A DNA stretch of 64,000 nucleotides from Cladopsammia gracilis (lineage: Eukaryota > Cnidaria > Anthozoa > Scleractinia > Dendrophylliidae), in assembly GCA_022457155.1 (NCBI GenBank), contig JAJGOT010000442.1, positions 62,001-126,000 on the forward strand, given 5' to 3'. Both the position numbers and the translations under genes were made by a program. This document shows, one piece after another, positions 34,101-43,762 of this stretch. Position 1 is the first letter of the stretch. Each line of letters opens with the position of its first letter. Under the pieces are notes generated by a model that was not told where the DNA came from, did not search any database, and was given only the letters and a program-made list of their open reading frames with translations.

Positions 34101-36482
34101 TAAACAACGTGGTTTGCAGGAACGATGACTGAATGAAAGGAGTAACTCTTCAACATATCAGACATCTTATCATGTTTAAAATATATCGTAAAACTTTCTT
34201 ACGCATGCGCATGAGTACAGGCTGCTTGCAGCCTCTTGTTACTTGTGAATACATGAAGTGTTGAACAACTTAATAGTAGTGAGACAAAATTTCCCTTGAA
34301 CACTGTTATTATTGAGCCTGCGATTGTTGTGGTCACCTTCCTTTCTCATGGGGTTGGCATTGGAGGGAGGGGAGGGTGGGGAGTTGGATGCAGGAGTTGG
34401 CTGCCAAAATACCTACATGTAGCTTAGGGGAGGGTCTGTTCAGTGAATATTGAGCCATGATATGTAATGGTCACCTTCCTTTCCCATGGGAACGACATTG
34501 GTGGGAGGGAGGGGAGTGTGGGGAGTGTAGACACAAGGGGTGGCAAAATGCCTAGCTGAGGGGAGGGTCTGTGAACATTGAGCCATGATATGTAATGGTC
34601 ACCTGCCTTGGGAACGAAATTGGAGGGAGGGGAGGGTGGGGAGTTGGATGCAGGGGATGGGCAGGGCAATGAAGCAAACCATTTAGAAGATGGAGGGGGG
34701 GGGGGGGGGGTGGGGTGGGGGGGGGCGGTGGTCCAAACGTTTCGTATTCACAAGTTGCCTCAAAGGAGCCTTTCATTTTCTCAGTCTTTGCAAGTACATG
34801 GAATAAGTGAAAAGATTTAAATTTTGTTTTTGCTTTTTGTTGTAGGTTGTAGATGACATACTCGACTTCATAGCTACAGATATGGAGATGGGTAAACCTA
34901 CAGCCACAGATCTACAACTTGGGCTGGCAACTGCTCCTGTATTGTTTGCCTGTGAACAGGTGAAGACAATAAAGAATTATTTTTGTGTCTACCCTGAGAA
35001 CTGGGAAGACACTATGCTGTCACCTGATTCCACTGAGTTTTGAGGCTGCTTGTACGTTTCTCTGTTACGTTTACACTACGCATTGTACAACATGAAGTGC
35101 AATAGTAAGGCCCCTTCCTTTGAAAATGAACCATCTGTGTTAGATACGTGTTCACAGCGATGTTCTTTATCACCTGGAGTCTTCCTGTACTTAGTGCTGT
35201 AGCTCTACTGATCAACTGTCTTTCGTTAACAGTTCCCCAATCTAAATGCCCTTATTATGCGGCGATTTAAAGGACCAAATGATGTAGAAGAAGCACGTCA
35301 AGCAGTACATAAGGTGTGGTACATTGCATTTTAATTTCCTGTTTTAGGTTGTTGTTTTTTTTTAAGGGGGAGATGATTGACTGATTATATGCTTAAGCTA
35401 ACAATACTTTAGATGTCAGGTTCTCAGATTTAATAGTATTTAATGTTTAAGGAATAAAAAGGAAAACAAAAATAGCAGCAGTTTTCATCGAGATATGGGT
35501 GGGTCACCGTGGGTGGTCACCTACCAGAGGTTAAAAGCAGAAAAATTCAAATCACCAGCATTTAAAGTGGCTGTGGTCACTTTCAAGAGGTTGTCATTTA
35601 CGAGAAGTTTCGACTACAATGATTTCACTGGAAAAAAATTGGTATTTTAGGAAAGTGGTGGCTTAGAAGAGGTATTGGCTTAAAAGAGGTGGTCGCACTT
35701 GGAGTTTTAACTGTGCTATTGTTTGTCATTATCATTATCTTTGTAGTTATCATTATCATTATATATGTCCATGGTTCGTACAATCTTGAAAAGGTCTTGA
35801 ATTTTAGCAGTCGTCTTGAAAAGTCCTTAATTTGGTTAAGGTCCTTGAAAGGTACTTGATTTCTTTATTAGGTATTGCAAAGTCCTTGAAATTTAGGACT
35901 TTGTGTACGCCCTATCACTTTTCTGATAAATTAAATAATTTTGCTCCGAAAAAATTGGCCACCAGCGACTTTTAAAATCCGAAAATAACTAGCGAATGTC
36001 GGCATAACATGTGAATGCGTACATGAAGCAAAATTGTAATCTTTGCCTCAATTTCATGCACCAGGGGACAAAGAGTTTCGATTTCGTAAATAAAACGTAG
36101 TCCTTGGAAACTATTTTTTGTCCTGGAAAAGTCCTTGAATTTTATTTGTCTGAAGTTGTACGAACCATGTATAATGTCTTTTTTGCAGTCGTTATTTGTG
36201 TAGTCATTCAGTGCCTCTATCCTTCATTTGTGGGTCGAAAGATTTATTAGCTACTCACCCTGCTGTGTAGTGAGTATAACTTAGTCTTGTGGAATGATCA
36301 CAACACCAAATTATTGCCGCCTTTGATTAAATTCTTTTCAGAGCGATGGAATATCCCGTTCCTATACATTGGCGAGTCAGTATGCTAAGGAGGCAGTGAA
36401 ACAAATAAACAAGCTGGCCCCGTCACCACAGAGAGATGCACTTGTCAAGATCACGCAAGACGTCGTACAAAGAAGGAAATAA
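28192..36482 (+). CDS. PDSS1: Decaprenyl/all-trans polyprenyl diphosphate synthase subunit 1, 9 exons
   Basis: Exons 28192-28475, 29915-30014, 31669-31799, 32328-32581, 32940-33049, 33688-33768, 34846-34959, 35233-35313 and 36342-36482 join in phase to 1296 nt (431 aa; human about 415). It condenses isopentenyl diphosphate onto allylic primers to make the ubiquinone side chain, as a mitochondrial complex with PDSS2. The N-terminus (about 90 residues; Arg, Ser and Cys, almost no acid) looks like a mitochondrial targeting peptide. Landmarks are YYFDGQGKYIRPM, the first Asp-rich motif DDVID at about 196-200 followed by RRGK, and the second, DDILD, at about 323-327, both intact. The exon 2 sequence (ending LCEKIKK) is weakly conserved, and a second acceptor 3 nt downstream is possible. 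AATAAA overlaps the stop (36477-36482) and recurs near 36794. Confidence 0.94.
29518..29880. mobile_element. MITE family copy 2 (TTACAGCCATGCTCYGTCA ends)
   Basis: 363 bp, TTACAGCCATGCTCCGTCAC to GCATGACAGAGCATGGCTGTAA, near full-length match to 19331-19686. It ends 34 bp before PDSS1 exon 2. Confidence 0.9.
30042..30517 (+). mobile_element. 476-bp element with about 80-bp TIRs carrying a THAP domain
   Basis: ATTCGCCGTTCCGAGGTTGC...GGGCTGTTTTTGGGGGACGC at the left is mirrored, with a few changes and a small indel, by the right end at 30432-30517. Between them lies a THAP-domain ORF. THAP domains head P-element-type transposases (P superfamily, THAP9), so this is probably a deletion derivative. 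The 8-bp flanks (ATCATAGG and TGAACTCT) do not match, so no target duplication is visible. It starts 27 bp after PDSS1 exon 2. Confidence 0.85.
30167..30424 (+). CDS. THAP zinc-finger domain ORF, transposon-borne
   Basis: An 85-residue ORF starting MGKFNCCVPGCTNNW. It shows the C2CH pattern of THAP domains: Cys 6/7 and 11, then CGDH about 42 residues later, and the closing QVPSIFPW, equivalent to the family AVPTIF box. The Trp usual in the helix region is replaced (RHLYKKL). No transposase catalytic domain follows; the stop falls just before the right TIR. THAP domains bind DNA sequence-specifically with one zinc. The ORF is intact, which could mean youth of the copy or retention as a DNA-binding peptide. 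It lies in PDSS1 intron 2, same strand. Confidence 0.85.
   Translation: MGKFNCCVPGCTNNWRNSPNIKCHTLPSDAKARHLYKKLICNENLKVDAQSTRICGDHFPGGEGMCRTQVPSIFPWTVTPQSVKL
30895..31625 (+). repeat. Dispersed 88-bp repeat array, 7 units with both ends
   Basis: TTCTAAC (TTCAAAC in the last) recurs at 30945, 31033, 31121, 31209, 31297, 31385 and 31473: exact 88-bp steps. The left boundary is TTAACCCTTTCAGTCCCAGAG and TCAATTATGGAGACATGTAC; the right tail is GGGATTTTTCTTGAA. The array ends about 45 bp before PDSS1 exon 3. Confidence 0.92.
34320..34740. repeat. Tandem repeat of about 130 bp, 3 units, ending in a G run
   Basis: GGTCACCTTCCTTTC, GGAGGGAGGGGAGGGTGG and GAGCCATGATATGTAATGG recur three times between 34330 and 34680, followed by 16 G at 34695-34710. 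In PDSS1 intron 6. The proline-rich minus-strand ORFs here are repeat shadows. Confidence 0.75.
35771..36168. mobile_element. 398-bp element with ATGGTTCGTACAA ends
   Basis: ATGGTTCGTACAA at 35771-35783 and TTGTACGAACCAT at 36156-36168 are perfect 13-bp TIRs. The interior repeats TCCTTGAAATT/GTCCTTGAATTT phrases in both halves. In PDSS1 intron 8. Confidence 0.8.
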
Positions 36483-36954
36483 AATTTCTTAACTTGCATC
36501 ATTTTGTCTTTTTCAATTCCTGACTTGGAAGCAAACTCTTCGTTATGTTTTTGAACGACTTTTATACATGGAAGAGTTTGCTCTCAAGCTACCCATCTCC
36601 TCCTCCCCATCAACCCACCTTCTCAATAGTTCCTTGTTAGATGGTTTTACAAATGAAGAAAATAGTTTGGAGCTGAACATCCTCCAGGAGTGCGTTTCTC
36701 AAAACTCCGTAGACCCAAGAAGTTTTTCTTTTCGAATCAGTTTTTTTATCTGTGAGAGCTTTTATTTTAACTAACCTTTAAGTCTTAATGTCAAATAAAC
36801 CAAAGGAATCTTGTATCCTTTGCATTAAAAATAATTAAAATAATTGACAGAATCTCGCTGGTTTTGCTCTGATTTGTCTTAAGTTTAGCATCAATAACTG
36901 CAGCCGCCGTTGCCCCGAAGGCAGTCTCAATACAAGCAACATACTTTTGTTATA

Positions 36955-37115
36955 CTAATGTTGCTGTCCGCGTCCGCTTAATAGAGGGATCTGCTGAATA
37001 CAGGTTCAATTTACAGTAAATATGGGAAGAAAATTTCGGGACCCAAGCCGGTGTCCGCTTAATAGAGGGCGTCCGCGTATATGGGGTCCGCTTAATACAG
37101 GTTTCACTGTAATAT
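36955..37115. mobile_element. Tigger/pogo-like terminal fragment
   Basis: GTCCGCTTAATAGAGGG occurs twice and GTCCGCTTAATACAGG once, ending TTTCACTGTAATA. This reiterated motif next to an ACAGTGAAACC end is characteristic of Tigger/pogo-like transposon termini. Confidence 0.65.
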
Positions 37116-37313
37116 AATCGCCCAAACATTAGCTGAAGACCATTGATGGGATTGTTGCAAAGTGACCCCGAATTTCGCTTCAGGAGAGCATAAAGGGGCC
37201 GTTTAGGTTTTCTTGTCCGAATTTGACAAAATCCTCGAACAAAAAGAAAAACAATAAAACTTTCCAGTGATTGAACTCCCGGCGCCATTCCTTATTTTAC
37301 TCGGTATCATTTG

Positions 37314-37410
37314 TGGGTATCATTTCCGGTCCGGAGATCATTTGCCGGCCAATTTGGGGATCATTTGCGGGCCGGGCATCATTTTCCGGCCGAGATCATT
37401 TGCCGGCCTG
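37314..37410. repeat. Short GATCATTTGCCGGCC repeats
   Basis: Four to five imperfect copies of GATCATTTGCCGGCC(G) in about 100 bp upstream of the first LicD gene. Rich in inverted CCGGCC. Repeat or promoter-proximal element; function unknown. Confidence 0.6.
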
Positions 37411-37883
37411 TACAGATCTCCTTGTGGGAATGTGTGTATCGCATTTTTTTTTTCTGGCAGTGCTGACAGTCGCTGAAAATAGCTCGCGGATTGCTATTAC
37501 CATAATAACCATAGTTAAGCGTGCGTTTCGAATCGATTAGCGGTTTATAGATCTTGTCACGGTACATTTTAATTCTGATATTTGCCTGGTAGCGAAAATC
37601 CATTGGTATCACTTCCTTGAATTGAGCAAAATGGTCTAATTTGAGGCTCATATCGTTTACTGACCTTTACTATATGACAACTTCCAGTTTTCAGTCATTT
37701 GGGAAAGTCCACTCGCATCGCTTCCATGACCTAGGCCAATTTATTCATGGTGAAAAAGACAATCTAGCTATCGTTATACCCTCCGGCTGTGACAAAAACT
37801 CAGTGGCACGCACAGCTAAGACCCGTTTGCGTGCGGTGCATTTGTCATAGCGTTGTCATAAACGTTTCAAGGCAACACCGACT

Positions 37884-38618
37884 ATGCTGGTAACCGAATC
37901 AATCGCAGCCCGCCTTCCTTTCTTCAAGTATCGCTGCCGGTACATAGTGATAAGTCTTGTGTTCGCTATCTTGTTAGTCTTCTATTTCAAGATGAACTTG
38001 ACAAACTATGGTCTTTACACCGGAAACCATCCTTTATTCTCCGCTCAGCCTTGCGAGTACGTGGACGAGAAAGAAAAAGGACAGCTTTTAGACATGGCTT
38101 ATACGGTGCATGAAATCCTGGATGACTTTGGTATTGAGCATTGGCTAATGTACGGGTCTATCTTCGGCGCAGTCCGCGTGAAGGGACCATTGCCTTGGGA
38201 TTATGACATTGATATGGGAATTAATGGCTCGGGAACGTTTGCCTCGATGTCTTTCGATGAATTTATAAAACCGTTTAAAGCGAAAGGGCTGAAAGTTTAT
38301 CACGAACGCTGGATTACAAGTAATGTGATGAAAGTTTATAGCGAGCTTCAGCCTCAAGTCAAAGTTGATTTAACCGCGTTTTATAATTATAATGGTTGGA
38401 TGAAGCGCGCTGGATTGGAAACATGGATTCTCGCGTTGAATTATAACCGTTACCACACTTTTCCTGCGCGACTAGTGGAGAAACCTCTTCCGCAAGTTCT
38501 TTTTGGTAACTATATGATGCCAGTTCCACGAGAGGGGATTGAAATTCAAAAGCATCTGTACCCTGATGACTGGTGGAGGGAAGTAAAACCCGTCACTTGT
38601 GTCAGTAATGCAACGTAA
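37884..38618 (+). CDS. LicD/fukutin-type nucleotidyltransferase-fold membrane protein, paralogue A
   Basis: Intronless, 244 aa. A short basic N-tail and one hydrophobic anchor at about 20-36 predict a type II Golgi/ER protein. The LicD core runs from about 62 to 232: HWLMYGSIFGAVRVKG at about 86-101, then the metal-binding WDYDID at 105-110 (the family consensus is WDDDID, so the middle Asp is Tyr), then KVDLTAFY and the C-terminal YPDDWW. LicD-family proteins (FKTN and FKRP in animals) move phospho-alcohols such as ribitol-phosphate onto glycans. About 80 percent similar to paralogue B at 45712-46443; GT8 lies between them. No signal for introns. Substrate unknown. The frame after the stop (38683-38970) is open but unrecognised and probably 3' UTR. 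Confidence 0.88.
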   Translation: MLVTESIAARLPFFKYRCRYIVISLVFAILLVFYFKMNLTNYGLYTGNHPLFSAQPCEYVDEKEKGQLLDMAYTVHEILDDFGIEHWLMYGSIFGAVRVKGPLPWDYDIDMGINGSGTFASMSFDEFIKPFKAKGLKVYHERWITSNVMKVYSELQPQVKVDLTAFYNYNGWMKRAGLETWILALNYNRYHTFPARLVEKPLPQVLFGNYMMPVPREGIEIQKHLYPDDWWREVKPVTCVSNAT

Positions 38619-39273
38619 TTAACCAAGATGCCAAACGACTTATGATCGCATAGATTTTGCTCCCAACGCATTACAAACTAAAATGTGGTATTACGATTTA
38701 GAGAAAATCGGTGTTAATTACCATTACTCACTGAATAAGTTTGCCATTCCGAAAGACACTGGCTTATTGGACGGAGAAAAATGGGGCTTCCGTCAAATTC
38801 ATGAGAAACAAAACAACAATTTTTCTGATTCAGTTAAAGTTTATTATTTTATTCACTGTACCTCTTCCCTCCTTATATTGTTACAAATCTGGTTTAAATA
38901 TTCAGAAAGTCTGTTCCCTTCATTAACATGCAAATCGAATGCATATACATCTTATTCTAAAAAATTCTGATCCCCCGTCAGTTAATCGAACCAAAACAGC
39001 TATATACATCTTATTCTAAAAAATTCAGAAATTCTGATCCCCCCGTCAGTTAATCGAACCAAAACAGCTATATACATCTTATTCTAAAAAATTCAGAAAT
39101 TCTGATCCCCCCGTCAGTCAACTGAGCAAAAACGGCTTTATACATCTAATTCTTAAAAATTCAGAAATTCTGATCCCCCCGTCAGTTAACCGAACAAAAA
39201 CAGCTATATACATTTAATTCTTAAAAATTCAGAAATTCTGATCCCCCCTTCAGTTAACCGAACAAAAACAGCT

Positions 39274-39647
39274 ATATATGTTGTGGTTCAATTTTATCCT
39301 TGGTTCAAATTTTATTTTCCTTTGTTTAAAACTCATTATCATGCATTACCATAGCCAAAAACAAAGGAAAATAAAATTTGAACAACATAGACTGCTAGTT
39401 GTCCCTGCGGGCGAGCTAATCACGAAAACAAGATCGGCGAGACTGGAGCGAGCAAACGAGCCGGGGGAACCTGGGGGAGAGGCGGTAGGAAAAGGGACGT
39501 TACAGAAGAGACTGCAGTCCCTCTTTCCCTTCCAGCCTTTTCCCCAGAGCCCCCTCGGTTCGCTCGCAGCTCTAATTGCCGATCGCATATTTGCTCGCCC
39601 GCTCGACTATCCAGAGAGGGACTGCTAGCAGTCTAACCACAACATAT
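39274..39647. mobile_element. MITE (ATATGTTGTGGTT ends), copy 2, inserted in the 68-bp array
   Basis: ATATATGTTGTGGTTCAATT at the left, CTAACCACAACATAT at the right. It interrupts a repeat unit at its TATA word, consistent with a TA target. It hosts a second insertion at 39389-39634. Confidence 0.8.
39389..39634. mobile_element. Nested element with AGACTGCTAG ends
   Basis: AGACTGCTAGTTGTCCCTGC faces GAGGGACTGCTAGCAGTCT, about 246 bp, lying inside the ATATGTTGTGG MITE. The plus and minus ORFs here are palindrome side products. Confidence 0.7.
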
Positions 39648-39720
39648 CCATCTAATTCTTAAAAATTCAGAAATTCTGATCGCCCGGTCAGTTACGACGT
39701 CTAAATTCGAACGTCCGAAT

Positions 39721-40245
39721 CAGCTTTAAAACGCTATAACTCAAAGCGATTATTGTATTTTGCTAATTTGATTTGTTCTCGGGTTTCCGGACACGAAGCG
39801 CTAAAAAAACGTGTCGGCGATTTCCCATATTCAATTGCAGTGAAAAGTTACAGAATATTTTCGAAAAAGGGAGAAAAAAAATTGGAGTGATCGCACGGAA
39901 ATAGCTCTTGACGAAAAAGTTTTCGGAAATAAGAAATTCGCCGACAGGTTTTTGTTGTTAGCCTAGCTTCTGTCCAAATTTCAGGAAAATCGAACAAATT
40001 CCCTTTGAGTTGTAGCTCTTTAAAGTGTCCCCAACAAGCGAAAAATTAACTTTGAGAAAACAGCGCTTAGAAAAACATATCCCTTCATAAACAAACTCCG
40101 CCCACAAAAGTTATACCGTCATTTCTCTGTCAATTTTCACTATTTTTCGATAATTTTTTTTGGATAAAAGTTCATTCTGTAAACTTTATTTTGACGCCAA
40201 AAAAAAAATTCAATAAATTTTCGATCTGAAGGTACACGGTAACCT
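39721..40245. mobile_element. AT-rich degenerate element, unclassified
   Basis: No ORF. Ends ...GGTACACGGTAACCTTA. Phrases about ACTCAAAGCGATTATTG and CCCTTTGAGTTGTAGCTC face each other loosely. I associate this end with a coral repeat family, from memory only. Confidence 0.3.
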
Positions 40246-40789
40246 TAAACAGTTGAAAAAACAACAAGACAAAATTCAGGCTTCTAATTATTCTGAAAGG
40301 GATTCAGAATTTTTGTTGCCTCCATCACTTCAACAAACAAAACTAATAGGAAGATCTAGCCTGTTTCTGGATGTTTTCTTTGTATCGTGTTTTTCCTCTG
40401 ATGGTCATAACAAGATGTCCAAGATGGCACTGATCATTCTTCTTTGGGCATGATCAACAGTCAGGTGGCCGGGATCAACATACTGTTGTACATGTACATA
40501 AATGGATGACCTCATTTGTAGTTATGCTAATAAGTGATTCCATTTCCTGAAAATAAGAAATGGTATTGACCTTAAAATTACTCCAATTTAACACTTATTT
40601 ATTTATGAATAAAGTTTATATTATTGTACATGCATTTCATGGCATTGAGTAGTGCAAAAATCCAAGAATTCCCTAGTTAAACTGCCTTTTAAAGAAACTG
40701 TATTTAATAAGCTTATCCCACCTACATGTACATGTAGGTCAACATACACAAATGTGGTGAATTTTGTTTAATTTCTAAATGGTGCTCAC

Positions 40790-40884
40790 CTTTACAATGT
40801 GCATTTGTGGGGGTACAGGTGTAGCCAAATCCGTAAAGATTTAAAAAGAACTTTGGCTGTGTTCCAGAATAAACGGCCAAAAAT
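40790..40884 (-). CDS. Orphan internal exon candidate
   Basis: Preceded by TTTTGCAG and followed by AAAG|GTGAGC, with 95 nt open in one frame: FLAVYSGTQPKFFLNLYGFG, then YTCTPTNAHCK. Two good splice signals and a protein-like Cys/aromatic composition support an exon; no partner exon was found, and I do not recognise the peptide. It may be a relic or part of the gene whose terminal exon is at 41248-41457, although the order argues against that. Confidence 0.3.
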
Positions 40885-41247
40885 CTGCAAAACGATAACA
40901 TCATATACTATGTACAACTTAACTCGATTAAGTTCACAGGCACAACACACATGAAAATTCACCTACAAGCCCAAGTGCATGTAAATTCTGGCTTTTTTTA
41001 GACAACAAGACAGGTCTAATAGCCCTTGTGTGCTTTTTTAATCAATGGTAAAACATATATCTTAGAATCGTAGATAATTACTATTCTGTAAGTTCATAAG
41101 GGAAAATAAAAGAAAGCAAACAAGCTATTGTCATTGATTTTATTGATACACAACATTTAGACAAAAATCTCTGAGCAGTTGGTAATAGACATCTGTCACT
41201 CTTAAAGTACACTCTTATCTTATATGGGAGGAGAAAGAAAACCAACT

Positions 41248-41457
41248 TCATTTTTCACTGCTCTTGATTTCTTTTTGGGCCTGAAAAATTATATCACAGA
41301 TATCGCCCTCATCGCGATATCGTTTTCTTGCTTGAAATTTAATGTGGGGTTCACTCGTCAGGCAGTGAATTTTTCTTTGATACAAGAAAGGTGTTGGGTT
41401 ACAACTTTCGGTTTTGAGAAAAGAAAGCTCTGCCTCGGACAGCATCTTTGTTTGTTT
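41248..41457 (-). CDS. Terminal exon candidate of an unidentified minus-strand gene
   Basis: 210 nt in frame after an acceptor (TTGCTTTAG), giving KQTKMLSEAELSFLKTES, then a charged tail ending FQAQKEIKSSEK and TGA. A minus-strand AATAAA (plus TTTATT at 41138-41143) lies about 105 bp past the stop, as expected for a last exon. A start at the internal Met (41445) would give a 65-residue protein. Upstream exons were not found before GT8 (43763). Family not recognised. Confidence 0.4.
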   Translation of the reverse strand, partial: KQTKMLSEAELSFLKTESCNPTPFLYQRKIHCLTSEPHIKFQARKRYRDEGDICDIIFQAQKEIKSSEK

Positions 41458-41679
41458 CTAAAGCAACAGGGGGACCGTTTCAATTTCTGTGTATCATGGA
41501 AATTACTTTCAATTTAATAGCTCAGTACAGTATGCTTGTTCTCAGTAGCTGCTTTGTTTGATTTAGACAATTGCTTTTTCTTAACATGAAATATTGGTTT
41601 TTGCCCGTAGCTTACTGATCAATAAGAATGCAAGTTTTCTTTAACATTCATTCACAAGGCCAAAAAAGCTTCAACTTAA

Positions 41680-42130
41680 GGTGGTACTGACGGGTAAAGA
41701 GACTTTTTTGGATTGCAGCGATTTTTTTACAGGTCAAAGATAATTTTTAAAAAAATGAGTACACCAAATTTTAGGCCAGGATAACCAAACCCTTTTGAGA
41801 TATGGACAAGCAAAGTTTCGTTTCTAAGACTGTTTTCGCGGTAAAAAATACGAACACCATACTGCGTTAAATGCAGTTGCGTCCTGCTGCGGATCTCCCC
41901 AAGAATGGCCTTGTAGACAGCTCGATCAAATAAAACCGTGTAATTTGATCAAAGAATCGACAACATTTAGAACAACAGGTCTGTTATATCTTTATTTTGA
42001 TCTAAAAGAAAAAATCTCTCAGGCACGTACTTGGGGCAGACTTATTCTAAATCTGGGATAAAACGCTTTTAGCGACGAGCAGGATTTGTGCTAGGCCCGT
42101 CACCTTAAGTCAGAGTCCTCGGAGAGGGAA
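41680..42130. other. Repeat-like AT-rich sequence, no gene
   Basis: Starts AAGGTGGTACTGACGGGTAA. No ORF of note and no clear pairing end found. Probably an old repeat. Confidence 0.35.
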
Positions 42131-42181
42131 GCATCTGCCTGTGATTTCACTTCTTGGCGCGGGCTCCGGCGCGGGCTTGGT

Positions 42182-42770
42182 TCATTTGTATGTGTTACTT
42201 GATCTCTCGAAGATCCCTTCATCTCTCAGTTCCCGCTCTACATCTTTAGCACTTTGAACTGTTCCTGGTAGTGCTCCTAACTCTCTTTGAAACACCTCTG
42301 GGTAGCTTGCTACTATTTCATCAGCTGTCTGCACACTCTTAACCTCTGTTCCGGGTCGTTCAGGTGGTTCTGTGATCTTGAAGTTTCGTGTGTTGACAGT
42401 AATTAAGCCCATCTGTTGAGCTGCCTTTGCTCCTATGAGTGGGGTCAGTTGTTTGTTAGCCTGTTTCAGGCGTTCAGATAGTGGGAAAAGCGCGAATAGT
42501 TGGGGAAGGCGCGAAGAAAAGCGAGCGAAAAAAATGCGGGGAGACGAGGTTCCCTTGCCATGCTTGCTTCCTCTCCCCAATCTCCCCGCTTTTTTTTCGC
42601 TCGCTTTTCTTCGCGCCTTCCCCAACTATTCGCGCTTTCCCCACTATCTGAACGCCTGGAACAGGCTAGTTGTTTGTCGACAACAAGGAATTCCACAGAG
42701 AACGTCTTCTTGTTCTTTGGATTGTGAAGAATTAATCGACAGGAACCCAGTTGCTTTAGGATAATCAATT
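42182..42770 (-). mobile_element. Gypsy/Ty3-like pol relic, split by a MITE
   Basis: On the minus strand, 42768 down to 42678 and 42456 down to 42182 are parts of one retroelement reading frame: the end of an aspartic-protease domain (PLIGAKAAQQMGLITVN) and the linker to reverse transcriptase (ASYPEVFQRELGALPGTV), typical of Gypsy/Ty3 pol. No LTR, RNase H or integrase nearby, so a truncated relic. Confidence 0.75.
42457..42668. mobile_element. 212-bp foldback MITE with perfect 9-bp target duplication
   Basis: TAGCCTGTTTCAGGCGTTCA at the left and its complement at the right make arms of about 90 bp. Both flanks are GTTGTTTGT (42448-42456 and 42669-42677). Nine-bp duplications with long TIRs are typical of Mutator-like elements. 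The host sequence is the Gypsy relic. Confidence 0.93.
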
Positions 42771-43389
42771 TAAGAAATACTAAATAAAAACTGTTAATCA
42801 GTCAATTGATTTGTAAAAAAAAAATATTACTTGGAGGTGGAAACAAGTAGTTGTATAATAAACGATTCCTGCATGATTTGACGTCATCTTATTAACATTT
42901 TGTAAATTCAAACCTCTATAATTCACTAACGCAACGTTAAAAAAAAGACATATTTAGCTATTCAACTTTTCAACGTACATAGAGTTGATTAAGCGAAAAA
43001 ACAATTTTGGGTTTACGTGCACTTTAAGTATCGTCCATAGGAAAATATACAGTGAATATATATCTATCTCTGATTGAGATGCACGCTTTGTATTAGATTC
43101 GTACCGGAAGCAAATTTGAATGACGGTCCGTATATATTGAAACGTACACACCGTTAATCGGTCTGTATGTATTAAAACATATACGGACCGTCATTTGTAA
43201 ATGGCGGTCTGTATCAATACGGCAGTATAAGACATGGATGAGAGATGAAGCACACAACTTTAGGAATAGCACTATTACTTTTACTGGCATAAAACTGTAC
43301 AATAGGTTAGAGTAGCGCTAAAAACAGGTAGAAGCAGGAACAAGTCCGATCGCAATTTGTATTACGCTTATCATGTTTATGGCGCAGTG

Positions 43390-43629
43390 TCATGAGGAGG
43401 TTCTGTCGCTGGTCATGCATCCTTCTCTCTCGGAATACAGTTGAGGTGCCGTGTAAACTTCGCATCGTCTTGAATGATGAAGTAGTCCAGCTCTGGCATG
43501 GACGTTTCTGCCACATTTGTTGCATGAGAAGTCTGAGGATAGGGAGGAAACCTGGGCCAACTGTTTGTGTTTCCTCTGAATTATTTTCAAGGCTAGCTGT
43601 AGTGTCCTCTTCTCTATGTCCTTCATCAA
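43390..43629 (-). mobile_element. Retroelement C-terminal zinc-finger relic
   Basis: The minus-strand frame contains DFSCNKCGRNVHARAGLLHH followed by SRRC, a C-x2-C...H-x4-C finger of the type found at the C-terminus of many invertebrate LINE ORF2 proteins. The rest of the polyprotein is not present. A domesticated zinc-finger fragment is less likely. Confidence 0.5.
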
Positions 43630-43661
43630 AGTGTTTCCCGGCAGAGATCACCGGTTATCAG

Positions 43662-43724
43662 CCAACCTCGTTCCCAGGGTCTCTCTTCTTTCCGCCCCCT
43701 CCCGCCCCCTGGGAATGAGGTTGG
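43662..43724. repeat. Small hairpin (CCAACCTCGTTCCCAGGG)
   Basis: CCAACCTCGTTCCCAGGG faces CCCTGGGAATGAGGTTGG with one mismatch, 63 bp total, about 40 bp downstream of the GT8 stop codon (3' side). Confidence 0.75.
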
Positions 43725-43762
43725 TTGTCAGAAACAGCATTCTAAATATAGGTTATATTACC

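Larger units (their letters stand above)
38925..39720. repeat. 68-bp tandem array split by a nested MITE
   Basis: TGATCCCCC occurs at about 38968, 39035, 39103, 39171 and 39239 (steps of 67-68 bp). Each unit has TTCAGAAATTCTGATCCCCC, GTCAGTTAA and ACAGCTATATACAT. A sixth unit is continued at about 39650-39700, on the far side of the inserted MITE. Confidence 0.85.

Noticed and set aside
42435..42727. Basic ORFs on both strands (KARRKASEK...)
   Set aside because: Created by the two arms of the foldback MITE; the arms encode the same peptides on opposite strands.
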